DNA of 64,000 nucleotides from Urechis unicinctus. Lineage: Eukaryota > Annelida > Polychaeta > Xenopneusta > Urechidae. The stretch's first letter is position 1. Every line of letters begins with the position of its first letter. The notes beneath the pieces were generated by a model. That model was not told the DNA's origin, did no database searches, and saw only the letters and a program-made list of their open reading frames with translations. A program made the translations under genes and the position numbers. Shown piece by piece: positions 35,306-47,287 of the stretch. Where the stretch lies: the NCBI GenBank assembly GCA_034190875.2, contig CM067343.1, forward strand, positions 64,468,476 to 64,532,475, written 5' to 3'.

Positions 35306-35990
35306 TGCAACTCACGCGATGGTGGCACGTATGTGTCGCACTGACGGGAGCTTGGACCACCTGATCTTCAGCTGCAGCGACGTAATATTACTGCCATCGT
35401 TTTCCACTTAAGGAAACACGTTGTGTGACACGTCAAATTTTCTCATATTTGAACAAAAGACACCTTTACAATTAAATGAATTGTGCAAACCTCCCCTTTA
35501 CCCCTCATCACGCTGAAGTCGAGTCATCCGGGTTACACCTGGTTGATAGTGTTCCTATTACCAGATTTTATTAGGTCTCATTGTAACTACCACCATTTTA
35601 TCTTGATTAAGATGCTTATCAACAGAAGCATTAATGACAGCTAATTTTTGATTTCCAACATCGTATCAAATTACCCCATCGTCAAATTCTGATTAAACTG
35701 GGACTTGAGTTGATGCATACCTATGTAAGTGGCTATATAAAATTCAGTGTATTTTGAAATAGCTGGTCAAATTATTGTTCTTGTTCACTGGTACCATAGG
35801 TGGCAATACCTGAATCTAGACTGGCGTGATGTTTGATGTTATGCTGTTCAAACGACTTGTCATAATTGTACAATAAAATGTCCACGGAGTAGTGATGTAC
35901 GGGTTTCACATTGATGTTCATCCCATCATAACAATAACTTTATGTATTTGTTATAGCCCATCAAGCACGATCGCAAGATACTAACTGGCC
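35306..35990. other. Non-coding stretch (3' of the GPCR)
   Basis: AATAAA-type signal at about 35874 (CAATAAAATG) could end the receptor transcript. Nothing else recognised. Confidence 0.4.
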
Positions 35991-35994
35991 ACAT

Positions 35995-37452
35995 ACATGT
36001 TATACTCAGGTGTAGGCTGTACTGATACAGAAGACATGTTATAATCAGGTGTAGGCTGTACTGATACAGAAGACATGTTATACATGTAGGCTATACTGAT
36101 ACAGGTGTAGGCTGTACTGATACAAGACATGTTATACTCAGGTGTAGGCTGTACTGATACAGAAGACATGTTATACTCAGGTGTAGGCTGTACTGATACA
36201 GAAGACATGTTATACTCAGGTGTAGGCTGTACTGATACAGAAGACATGTTATACTCAGGTGTAGGCTGTACTGATACAGAAGACATGTTATACCCAGGTG
36301 TAGGCTGTACTGATATAGAAGACATGCTATACCCAGGTGTAGGCTGTACTGATATAGAAGACATGCTATACCCAGGTGTAGGCTGTACTGATATAGAAGA
36401 CATGCTATACCCAGGTGTAGGCTGTACTGATAAGACATGCTATACCCAGAAGGCTGTACATGCTATATGCTATACCCAGTGTAGGCTGTACTGATACAGA
36501 AGACATGCTATACCCAGGTGTAGGCTGTACTGATATAGAAGACATGCTATACCCAGGTGTAGGCTGTACTGATATAGAAGACATGCTATACCCAGGTGTA
36601 GGCTGTACTGATACAGAAGACATGCTATACCCAGGTGTAGGCTGTACTGATACAGAAGACATGCTATATACCCAGGTGTAGGCTGTACTGATACAGAAGA
36701 CATGCTATACCCAGGTGTAGGCTGTACTGATACAGAAGACATGCTAGGCTGTACTGATACAGAAGACATGTTATACCACAGGTGTAGGTGTAGGCTGTAC
36801 TGATACAGAAGACATGCTATACCCAGGTGTAGACTGATACAGAAGACATGCTATACCCAGGTGTAGGCATGCAGAAGGCATGTACTGATATACCCAGGTG
36901 TAGGCTGTACTGATACAGAAGACATGTACCCAGGTGTAGGCTGTACTGATACAGAAGACATGATACCCAGGTGTAGGCTACTGATACAGAAGACATGCTA
37001 TACCCAGGTGTAGGCTGTACTGATACAGAAGACATGTTATACCCAGTGTGTTGTACTGATACAGAAGACATGCACCCAAGTGTAGGCTGTACTGATACAG
37101 AAGACATGTTATACTCAGGTGTAGGCTGTACTGATACAGAAGACATGTTATACTCAGGTGTAGGCTGTACTGATACAGAAGACATGTTATACTCAGGTGT
37201 AGGCTGTACTGATACAGAAGACATGTTATACCCAGGTGTAGGCTGTACTGATACAGAATACATGTTAAACCCAAGTGTAGGCTGTACTGATACAGAAGAC
37301 ATGCTGTACCCAGGTGTAGGCTGTACTGATACAGAAGACATGTTATACTCAGGTGTAGGCTGTACTGATACAGAAGAGATGTTAAACCCAAGTGTAGGCT
37401 GTACTGATACAAAATACGTGTTATACTCAAGTGTAGGCTGTACTGATAGAAA
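35995..37452. repeat. 39-bp minisatellite, about 37 copies
   Basis: The unit is ACATGTTATACTCAGGTGTA plus GGCTGTACTGATACAGAAG. Several sub-variants occur in blocks: TTATACTC, CTATACCC, GATACAG or GATATAG, and a few shortened units between 36400 and 37080. Because 39 is a multiple of three, open frames exist on both strands (MLYSGVGCTDTED forward, MSSVSVQPTPEYN reverse). No start context, splice sites or conserved neighbours support coding. Confidence 0.92.
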
Positions 37453-37455
37453 TTA

Positions 37456-38838
37456 GGGGCTATTGACCTTTTGCATGATATCCAAAGAATATTTAACTCG
37501 TGTATATTCAAATGAATGCTGGGTAAGCAAACGTGTGATTCTACTGATTAAACGTTTATTTTTGGAGAACATTACAATCAACCTAGAGCCAACCCATTTC
37601 ATAAAACAATACCAGCACAAAGTCGTGCCACTATCACAAAGTCGCGCAGACCGCTTGCAGAAGTCATAAGAAATTAGTGCTAACCTTCGAATTTCAAATT
37701 ACCATCCATGGACCCATCAATGATTTAACTGGTTCACCACTTCTTTGTTGAGTAAGTGTACTGTTTTACGGTACACCAACACTAATGTGTTATATGGTGC
37801 CTACAATGTTGGGGTACAACTGAATTGGATGAATAGACGAAAGAGGGAAAATGTACGTGGATGAACTGAACTAGAACAAGAATGTGCAAAAGGTTTCAAA
37901 AATGCAAAAAAAAATATCCTAGGGCAAGTAACCACAAGCCGATTGGCTGGACCAGGGCATTGCAGCCTCATGTCTGGAGAAATCCGGGCCAAGTGGTGTT
38001 TTGTAGATATAGCCCACGCAAGGACCGCTCCTCTTATCCACAAGAATCCCATCGTCCACCGATACGAGTCGCAAACCACGACAAATGGATTGCCCCTTTT
38101 AAGTCGACTCTTACGACAAGCACGAGAATTCAGTGGGCATGTATTTTTTCCTGATCATTTGTATTCGATGAGGCAAAAAATCAGCTGTTGAAGCCGTCTT
38201 TGAATACAAGCACTCGGTGACCTTTATCATGAAAACTGATGATTAGATGATTGAAGCGCGGCACAAAAATTTAAGGAGGAACGTCTGTGTCAGTTACGGG
38301 AGTTCTATTATCCTTTCGTCGACGTTGTATAGTCGGTTGCATGACATAGAATATTACTAAAGATAATCACATTAACCCGGCCAGCCTGTTTAGCCTTTCT
38401 ATAAGGAAGTAACTCCCCGATTTATGGATTTGCTTTTATCTTGGGTCGTTGAACACTGGAATATTGGCTTTGCTTGAAACGAGGAATAAATACTCCAAAT
38501 TGGAAACAAACAACTTGCTTTTAATGAGCATATAAGCGCGCCACAACAACATCGGAAATCACCAGTGAGGTGTGGTATCAATGCCTTACAATCACATACC
38601 ACTTGCCCTATGTACCACTTATGCTGGGTTTACTGCTTATCACTTGAAAACTAAGTAAAAACTTGATTGGCCAAAGGTGTGTTGGTAGGCTTTGATTTTA
38701 GCACAATAATATCAATCAAAACAGCCAAACATCGCGGATCACTTGTCAGCTTGGCTTATTGTGCCATTAAAATAACCCGGTCAGTGACAGAAAATTTCCT
38801 TTGAATCGAAACAGACTACACTTGATGATTCGTGCATC
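37456..38838. other. Non-coding stretch upstream of the PGRP gene
   Basis: No gene recognised. The promoter of the HEPN-PGRP gene presumably lies at its right end, but no clear core element was identified. Confidence 0.4.
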
Positions 38839-41800
38839 ATGGCCTCCGCAGTTTTTGACCACGACTTAGTGGCTGAGAGAGAGGGCAGCACTAACTACGC
38901 CCGCCTGGCTTGCCTAATTATTCAAGAAGGAACTCGCCAAATCCGTGTTAACTGTATGAATAAAATCATCGATAACTTGTCATTAACTCAAATACTGGCG
39001 GTCAAGAAAAGTGAGATGCAAGCGCTGAAAAGGAAAAAAGTCATCCATGATTTTCAGCTTGACATTCTGTACCCGCAAGAAAGTCTCGAGCCTCGCGTGG
39101 AGGATATTGATATGACTTTGTGGATGTTGGTGATAAGATATATCACAAAGGGGAAAAACCAAATCAATTGGACACGACCCCCCAAAGAGAATGATACTCG
39201 ATGGCAGCATCAGGCATTACGTCTTAGAGAAGTGAGAAACCGATTGTTTCATCTGCCTGAGCTCTCGCTGGCAGAATTCAGAGAATTGTGGGATATCGCC
39301 ACGGGGGTATTAAGTGCATTGGGAACCCCTAATGAAATCATCAAGGAATACTACACAAAAGATCTCGATCCGTTAAATACCAAGACGTACACATTGCAGC
39401 TACGCGAGCAAGTGTTCGAGGAAAAGTATGGGTTGATGATGAGCGATGCCCAGCGCCAGAAACAACTGAAAATCATGATTCCTTTGGTCATCTGTGTGGC
39501 ATTGTTGATCAGCGTTGCTTTTGTCGTTCCGTTGGTGATATACCTACGCGGCGGTGTATCGTGCAGCAAGGCCATACAGGCGATCCAGACAGGTAACATT
39601 CCACAAGCTATCTTCCTCTTGACTGATAATTACAGTGCTGCTCCGTTGCGATTGATTGCCGTGAATACATCACTGTAAGTCATATGTGACTGTTGTCATG
39701 TTGGTTAATTATTATATGAAATTGTACTAATTTACCCATAACCTTTATATATGTATCCTGACCTTGACTTCGATCCATATGTACCGGATTGACTGTTGGC
39801 TGATTGCAATGTTTGCCTAAGTTTTGCATGCAATCAGTAGATTAGGTGGATTTGGTCAATATGATATTTTATATTTGGTAAACATCCAAAGACTCGTATG
39901 TTTCATTTAAAAAGCTTATATTAAATATTGAATTATAGATCTTGGATGGTTACAATTTCTTCCTCGTGCTGGATGGGGTGCTGAAATGCCGAAGCATCCG
40001 TTGGAGGATCTGCACACTCCCGTGGACAATGTCGTTATAACGCACACAGCGATGATAACCCAGTGTAATGATATTGAAACCTGTTGCGGGGATGTGAAGC
40101 AGGTTCAGCATTACCACATGCACGAGCGAGACCCGCGTAAGTCCCTTGGAATCATTGGGTCCACGTTTTTTGGTAGGTTGCTGCTTGTTGTGAACTTATT
40201 CTGTGATGATTTTCAGCATTTGATGATATTGGCTATGACTTTCTTGTTGGTGGAGACGGAGTAATTTATGAGGGACGTGGCTGGAATAAAGTTAGTGCCG
40301 CCATTCCTGGGTGAGTGGATCGGTGTGTTTCCTATTCCTGGGTGAGTGGATCGGTGTGTTTCTTTGCTGTGTTTGTGTGTTAAACGATGATTTAACACAC
40401 ATTTAAATAACAAGAAGTGCTATGTGTGAGCGGTCAGACGTGAAGGTTTGACGAAATATTAACTTACACCCTGCATCATTCCCATTTGATGTTGACGATC
40501 ACACCCCACGTGGAGCTGTTCGATCAAAGGTCGCGAGGATTGGTCAGGCTTATCGTCAACAACTAAAGGGACTGGTGCAGGCCAGAATAGGCGCCAGACA
40601 TGTCGTGCTGATAATTTAGTTGGGGGAGGGGGCTGAATGGGATAAAAAACGATATTATAACACAACTGACTTTTATTGACTGCAACGAGCCTATCGTAGA
40701 GCAGATTTTGATTGCGCGTTACTTAATCAACCTATCAGGCGCACCTGATTTAATTCAACCAACGGGGGCCAGTCCGCTTAGACAGGGTTTTCAATTTTTG
40801 CTCCCTGTCACTTTTGTTGTTTTCTAAGGTGATCCCAACAGGGCTACGCGTCTCATAAGCAAATACAGGGTTGTAAGGGGGGTCGAGTCCGGCCCCCAAC
40901 GGACCCGACAACGGTAAATTAACGTGACCATAGGCTGAGGTGTCCACGCCATTCGCGGCTATCCACCTCTTTTTTTGGTCAAAAGAGGAGAGCTGTTGAT
41001 GTGTATAGCTCGTGGACTGCATCTTACCACTAACAAGCTGCTCATTGAACAAGGTCATCGTTTTAAGTCACTAACAACATCTCTCAGCTCGATCTCCAAA
41101 TCTATTTTCTCTTCTCACAGATAATCTACTTCTTTTACACAACCGTCAAGCCCAGCAATACACCCTTCGGTGTTTGTTTCTAAGCCTCGTTTATTTAATA
41201 GGCCAGGTATATACAGCGCGTTAAAGTCCGCGCAATGATATCATTCAGTCCGCTGGTCGGTGTAGAAGCAGGTGCACCCGTGTTTTTCCTGATGCCTTCT
41301 AATGCATCGTCTTTCCCACGTGGGATCAATGCGTTTTTTCATCGATGTTTGACGTACTTTTTATTAGCAACATCCTTTCCAGTTCCAAGGCTGCACTGCA
41401 AGATCTCTAAGAGCACCTAGCCTTTGTCCACGAGTACAATGACCTGCGCATGCGCCACGCGAGCCAGTCCCATGACCATGCAAGCCAGTTCCCAGGCCAC
41501 GTAAGACAAGTTCAAGAAGACCAAGTGGGCTGTTAAATCTGCAAGTGTGGGTGATAAGCGTTCCTGCGGGTCACCCGCTCAGCAGGGACACTCTGATATT
41601 CTTAAAGAGACTGTTCAGCCACATATAAGGCAATCAGGGATCATTTCGTTATTACATTACCACGATTAACGCAGACGTAAGTAATGACATCTTCTTATTT
41701 GTGCCGCCGAGTTTACATGATGGAAGTTATGTTGATAAGTTTTTAACATTATTATTTGACTGGAAATATTCATGATATACTGTGGAGATCTGTTTTATTC

Positions 41801-44048
41801 AGTTATGTCGTTCCATCGATAACGGTGCCTCCCTAAAACCATGAACTACACGAATGTTAGCTGTAAATCATAACGCGCTCTGAATTTACCTCGCTAACGA
41901 TGTGTATTCTTCCGCTTTAGTTACATAATGTAGATTTCATTAAATCTTCACTCATTCAAGTTGTGGGCATAATTGTGCACACATTAGACCGACAAGCAGG
42001 AAGGATAATGTCCGACAACATAAATGGTAACAGCCGAAGTAAGGATCTTTTTTCTGAGACCACAGCGCCGCGTAGCGACTGAAAGTCTGAAAATGTAACA
42101 TTTTTGGTTTCCAAGGTGCTGTTACCAAGCAGCTTGCTAGGCAACCACTTTCCTTATATGGGGCTGAACAGTCTCTTTAAGAGGCGTGGGATAAGCGAGA
42201 GACCCAAGCTGGTGCCTAGAGACAGCGGCCCACGCTTATCGCTGGGGATTACCTACCGACCGATTATTAACAACTTTAACCGCGGTGTTAATAATTGACG
42301 GTTCTGTTTTATGTCATCGCCATTATTAGAAAGATAAGATGATATATTTTAGGCCTGAGAGGTATGCGCCGCTGAATAGCAAAGGTGTTTCGCTTGAGTT
42401 GCTAACCAACTACGACAAACACCTGTTCATTGAGAAGGGCCTACGCACTGCCACGCTGAAGCCAATAACCCATACGTGGAGGGCTTCGATATGGATAAAC
42501 CTGCGAGCTTCATCCAGTACCTTGACGCTAACAACCTGTATTGCTGGGCGATGTGTCAGCCCCTACCTACTGGGGCGATTGATAGGGTGGACCGGCCAGG
42601 GCAGCTCGCTGCCCTGCAGATACACGACCATCTTGACGATGCCACAGACATGCAGGCGGACCTCACCCTCTCAGACATCAGCAACTACTCACCTGATCAC
42701 ACACTCCACTCCAGTGCCAATAAGAATATCTTTGGTAAAATGAAGGTTGGGTGCGCCGGTGTGCCTATCAAGGAGTATGTGGGCCTGCGCCCAAAGATGT
42801 ACTCTATATCCTGATGTCTGACGCGGGCGAGATTAAAAAGGCAAAGAGAGTGAAGAAGGTTGTGGTGAAGAAGGTTGTGGTGAAGAAGCACCTACACCAC
42901 GCGCAATACATGGAGTCTCTGTTCACACAGAAGCAGTTCCACCATGGGATGAACATGATACGCAGTGAAGGTCACAAGATATATGGACTATACGTCAACA
43001 AGATGACACTCTCCCCGTTTGACTCAAAGCGGTGGATAGCCACGAACGACGTAGACACCTTATGGTCACGTTAATTTACCACTGAGAAGTCGGGCCCGTT
43101 GTAATTGCTTAAGAGCCGCGTAACCCTGTTGTTTTAGAAAACAACAAAAGTGACAGGCGGCAAAAATCGAAAATCGTGTTTGAGCGGAACTGGCCCCCGT
43201 TGGTTAAATCAAGTAAGGTGTGCCAGAACAGCTATTTATATACTACTAGGACACAGATTTTAATTATACACGACTTATTCCGCCAACCAGATAGCAGACT
43301 TCAATTGCACTTAATCAACCAATGAGTGTGCTTTATTTTTCTGCATGTAACTTATCAACTCAGAGGACAATTTTGACTGAGGACAGCATGCCTGAGTATC
43401 TGCACTTGTCTTAATGCTTGTGCGCCTAGATATCATCGTCGAGAATTGTACAATTAAAATGAATGACGACACAGGCAGTTGATAGCAAGACAATAATGAT
43501 TATACATAGCAAAATATTACTCCAGAGGAACAATCCATTCCTTCGTTTACTTACATGTCCGTGGTATCATGTAGCTGACTTTGAATGTGATGGGTATTCA
43601 GTGTGTGTGAGTTTAATACACATCAAACGCTTGCACACTCTATAGCAATTATTATCTAGAAAATCGCTTTTCATTAAATGACATATCACTGATCAAAGTT
43701 GACATTGGCAGGACACCCACGAACTTTGTCTTGTTTCCTTGGGCACCAACCACCGTGCGGTATTGGGTGGCGATCGTTGTGAATCATTTTAAAGCTAATG
43801 TTAATTCTGATGATCTACAACGCAGGTGGAACAAGAAGATGATTAGCCTGGCCTTCATAGGGAACTTTATGTACTACACACCACCCATAGTGGCAACCCA
43901 AGCAGCCCAGGTGTTTATACACTATATGTTGGGCAGCCATAAAGTATCCAGCAACTATTCTATATATGCTCATTGCCAGCTCAACCCCAAATACCCTGAT
44001 AGTCCGGGAGAAATGCTCGTCAAGCTGATGAGAAAGTGGGACGGATTT
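38839..44048 (+). CDS. HEPN-transmembrane-PGRP receptor (DZIP3-like HEPN fused to a peptidoglycan recognition domain)
   Basis: Exons 38839-39592, 39939-40136, 40217-40310 and 43826-44048 have consistent phases (1, 1, 2, 0). Residues about 20-185 form a DZIP3-type HEPN domain: [28 protein letters not shown], and RNRLFH (133-138), an Rx4H motif. Residues 213-236 are a membrane helix ([19 protein letters not shown]) with basic residues before it, giving a type II topology with the HEPN domain in the cytosol. A short cysteine-bearing stalk follows, then a PGRP fold: [60 protein letters not shown] and [19 protein letters not shown]. The two zinc-ligand histidines remain, but the usual Cys of the CPG motif is Ser (DSPGE), so amidase activity is unlikely. 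A donor at 39675 is an alternative end of exon 1 but does not match the next phase. The 3' end may extend past the donor at 44049, or read through to a stop at 44195. Confidence 0.82.
40303..40364. repeat. 31-bp tandem duplication spanning a splice donor
   Basis: ATTCCTGGGTGAGTGGATCG and its flank occur twice in tandem, so the donor of PGRP exon 3 (at 40311) is copied at 40342. Use of the second donor would add 31 nt and break the frame into exon 4. Confidence 0.85.
41606..42176. mobile_element. TTAA-flanked MITE nested in the Polinton remnant
   Basis: Terminal inverted repeats AGAGACTGTTCAGCC and GGCTGAACAGTCTCT (extending to about 28 bp with CATATAAGG) are flanked on both sides by TTAA (41602-41605 and 42177-42180). 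TTAA target duplication is the piggyBac hallmark, so it may be a piggyBac-dependent MITE. No transposase inside. Confidence 0.75.
42339..43074 (+). pseudogene. Polinton polymerase B fragments
   Basis: Fragments in three frames include [30 protein letters not shown] (the motif A region, at 42476-42814), [11 protein letters not shown], and the C-terminal [19 protein letters not shown] with [11 protein letters not shown] (42751-43074). Motifs B and C are deleted. A lysine/valine-rich patch (VKKVVVKK) is locally duplicated. It is a third, independent polymerase relic in this window. Confidence 0.78.
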
Positions 44049-44300
44049 GTAAGTTTCGTTTACTTTAAGGAACATATGGGGAGCAAAATAACGTATGAAT
44101 TCATACTTGTCCTTAATGGCTTCGTTATAATTTTGTTATGTTGTAAACAGAATGATGCGAACTTGACCAACTGCGATGGAGTTACTAGGCGATGAAACCT
44201 TAATTTGTAGCAGAATCACATATAGCTTTAAAAGCTGATGCTCAGCAAACTCGCCATTGCTGTATTTGCTGGGAACAAACCGCGTGCTGTTGTTGATGTA

Positions 44301-44361
<61 letters not shown>

Positions 44362-44766
44362 TATATATATATATAGAGATAGATATATCTATATATATAT
44401 ATATATATATAGATATATATATATAACATATATATAAATATATATATATATTTGTATATAATATATATCTCTATATATCTATATATATATATATATATAT
44501 GCATATATATATATGTATATGTCTGTATATCTCTCCCCCTATGTCTATCTGTATGTTTCTGTTTATATGTATATATATATGTATATATATATGTGTATAT
44601 GTTTCTATGTCTCCATATCCCTCTATCTCTCTCTCTCTCTATCTCTCTATAGATCTAGATCTCCTCTCTATATCTCTATATATATCTCTCTCTCTCTCTA
44701 TATCTCTCTCTCTCTCTCTATATATCTCTCTCTATCTATATATATATATATCTATATATATATATC

Positions 44767-44804
<38 letters not shown>
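44301..44804. repeat. (TA)n / TCTA microsatellite block
   Basis: Long runs of TA are mixed with TCTC and TGTA tracts. Tyrosine/isoleucine-rich frames on both strands are artefacts. Confidence 0.95.
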
Positions 44805-45827
44805 CACCGTTGAGTATCCCTTATCGGGAATGCCCGATACCGAGCGAGTTCCGGATATCGGAATTTTCCGGATTTCGGAATTTCTACACATGCATTGCGG
44901 AAGTTTTGAGATGTCCAACTGCGTGTAAATCATAACGTTGCGGTTTTCCAATGGAACACCGATGTTAACAATAACAGTGTAAATATCAACGCGACAGGAA
45001 TCGGAAAAAAAGGATGCGTTAACAGTCGTAAGCGTACCTCATAGTTATTTCGTGATGGGGAATCTAACGAAACAGTCTAACCGACGCGATTGTGTGAGGA
45101 TTAAAATCTTATAATTTTATACCCTATTTAGTCATTGTGGCTTGCCCAACAGACCAACAGTCGATCGGGTACTCCCTTGTTGAGAGGGAGCGCAAGCTCC
45201 ACTTGGTTCAAAATAGCTAATTGTGGCATACATACTTGGACACAGGTTTTAAGACAATGTCAGCTGAGAATACGACCCGAGGTCCCGTCACTCCGTACGA
45301 TGTGAGGCATACAACAGATCAACAGAACATCACTGATGCTTATGCTAATTAGCGTATTATGGACATTTTATAGGCAAGACACTCGCCCCTGGTCTTTGTC
45401 GATCTTATGCATCACAGCGGATATGAGAAATCGAAATTAGTAAACAGCGCGGACGCTGTCAGAGGCGAAGTTTCTTTTCCTAGGTCGTTTTAGTGTCTAA
45501 ACTGGAGGCGCACGGTTTCAGCGTTCATGGTAATTTAAGAGACCCCCATTGTCGGCTGAGAAGGTGCGACTAATTTAAGCACCTTCATAACGGCCCAATC
45601 ACAAACCACTTGCGCAGAGGTCAGACCCACTCTCCATGGCAGACATGTTTGACGCAAGGCTATCACAACTGCGCAGAAGCCGATGCGCAGGAGATCGGGT
45701 CAGACCGCTACTGTCGTTAATTTGTTAATTGGGACCTGAAATCTTCGGAAAAATTCACTGCGGCATCATAACGGTACTTGCCAAAAGATTCCGGATTTCG
45801 AAATTCCGGATAAGGGATACTCAACTG
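44805..45827. mobile_element. Non-autonomous Tigger/pogo-like DNA transposon
   Basis: The ends are CACCGTTGAGTATCCCTTAT at 44805 and, inverted, CAGTTGAGTATCCCTTATCC at 45827, flanked by TA on both sides. The terminal word and the inner GGATTTCGGAATT resemble Tigger (pogo-type Tc1/mariner) ends. About 1 kb with no transposase frame, so it depends on an outside enzyme. Confidence 0.75.
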
Positions 45828-47285
45828 TATATCGTATAAGCAAATGTCAATTGTGGTTTGTAAAGTGAGGTATGCTTTTGATGATAGTGGGTTCTTCTCA
45901 CAAAAGTTGTGTGTTCATGTATTTTCATTTTCACAGGAAATGCACTATTTTGAATTTTGAATGAGGAGATTGTATTCCTCAATCAATGTTTCAGCCCACG
46001 TCTTATGATTTGTGGATACAATTTTATCATTATATTTACACTGACGGCTGATCACTGAGGGGTAAACATTTTGGTGTTCGACGTAAATTTTAACATTAGT
46101 AAAAAATTGCTTAGGGCTTTGTGGGTCAGTCATTGCCACAAATGTCCAGTTTCTCATATGTCATTGAAACATAAAACGTTCTATTGTTCTACATGTCATT
46201 AGTTTATTACTGTATTTACACGTCTTTAAAACATGAGTGATTAAAGAATATACTGAACACTCAACTATAAATGGAATATTCACAGGGAACAGATGAACTT
46301 TGTCCTTAGGCTCTGCCAATGTGATTGTTTGGAAAGCAATATTTCAACGAAACAAATGATGAAAAAACAAAGGTTAAAAATTTCCATGGACAGTAAGGTT
46401 GTATTGCACATAACAGTTAAGTCTCCTAATTCGTGGGTTAAAGTAAGTGTCCATATACTATGTATGATGGTGCAAACCAATAATATTTGAGTACTTTTCA
46501 TGGAATAAATTCTGACTAAAGACTTTGATGGGTGGAATATGATGACAGAAAAATATTGATTCGGTCATTCAGTCAACTAATCATAGCGCCAGACAGAGAG
46601 CTTTAACCAGTCAGACATTCAAATAAACAACATACATATACAATTAGCTACCATGCCAACCAGCTTTCATACTAAACAGTAAGTTTAAGGAATCCAACTC
46701 ACAGAGACAACCATGGTGTTTGTAACAATTTGGTGTCAAGGTAAGAAGTTAAGGAAACATAAGACTCAGTCATGAATACAGTGACTAGAGGATGCAACAT
46801 CATCTTCACAGGGAAAACAACACAAAGTATAAGTCACTAACTAATGAAAAAATCAACAATATATTAATGGTCAGGAAAAAACAAATGTTAAAATGATATG
46901 AATCAAAAAAACAACAAAAAACAGATTCATAGATGAGATGAACCGAACTAGTCACATTCACAAAAGGGCATCTGACATAACATGGACAAGCCCCCATACA
47001 TGGCAGCTGTGTGACACAGACACAAATTATATATGTGGTTTATTATACATAGGGTATCATACATGTGCTAGATATATCATTGTTCAGGTGTATACACCTG
47101 TATATTGTTGCCTTTTACACCTGATACAAACCACATTCCTTTTCCTTTAACTTGAACCAAAATAACCAATATAATCAAAAGCAAAATGATACTAAACTAC
47201 CTAGTCAAGTTGTTCATAATATTACACAGACATGATGAAAGTGATGGATTGATGGTTTCACAATGGTTATATGATGGTTTTGGAT
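45828..47285. other. Non-coding stretch (3' of the Rab gene)
   Basis: AT-rich with no conserved frame recognised. Part is probably the 3' untranslated region of the minus-strand Rab gene whose stop is at 47288. Confidence 0.4.
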
Positions 47286-47287
47286 GG

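Larger units (their letters stand above)
40739..43224. mobile_element. Polinton remnant with long inverted ends, inside PGRP intron 3
   Basis: Sequence from 40739 to about 41000 is the reverse complement of about 42998-43224. Shared words include AACGGGGGCCAGT, TGTCACTTTTGTTGTTTTCT and, in coding, [12 protein letters not shown] against [12 protein letters not shown]. Both arms therefore contain the polymerase 3' end followed by the same terminal sequence. Inside are scraps of the integrase tail near 41500 and a MITE. The element separates PGRP exons 3 and 4. Confidence 0.72.

Noticed and set aside
35995..37511. Long frames on both strands with repeated VQPTP or GVGCTDTED motifs
   Set aside because: They follow from a 39-bp tandem unit divisible by three; no splice sites, start context or homology.
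37801..38191. Two overlapping frames on opposite strands
   Set aside because: No family resemblance, no splice context; likely chance frames in a GC-richer patch, though a dispersed repeat cannot be excluded.
39593..39674. Donor at 39675 as the end of PGRP exon 1
   Set aside because: The sequence is a good donor but leaves phase 2, which does not fit the acceptor at 39939; the donor at 39593 leaves phase 1 and fits. It may still be an alternative isoform.
44136..44935. Tyr/Ile-rich frames
   Set aside because: Translation of TA/TC simple sequence.
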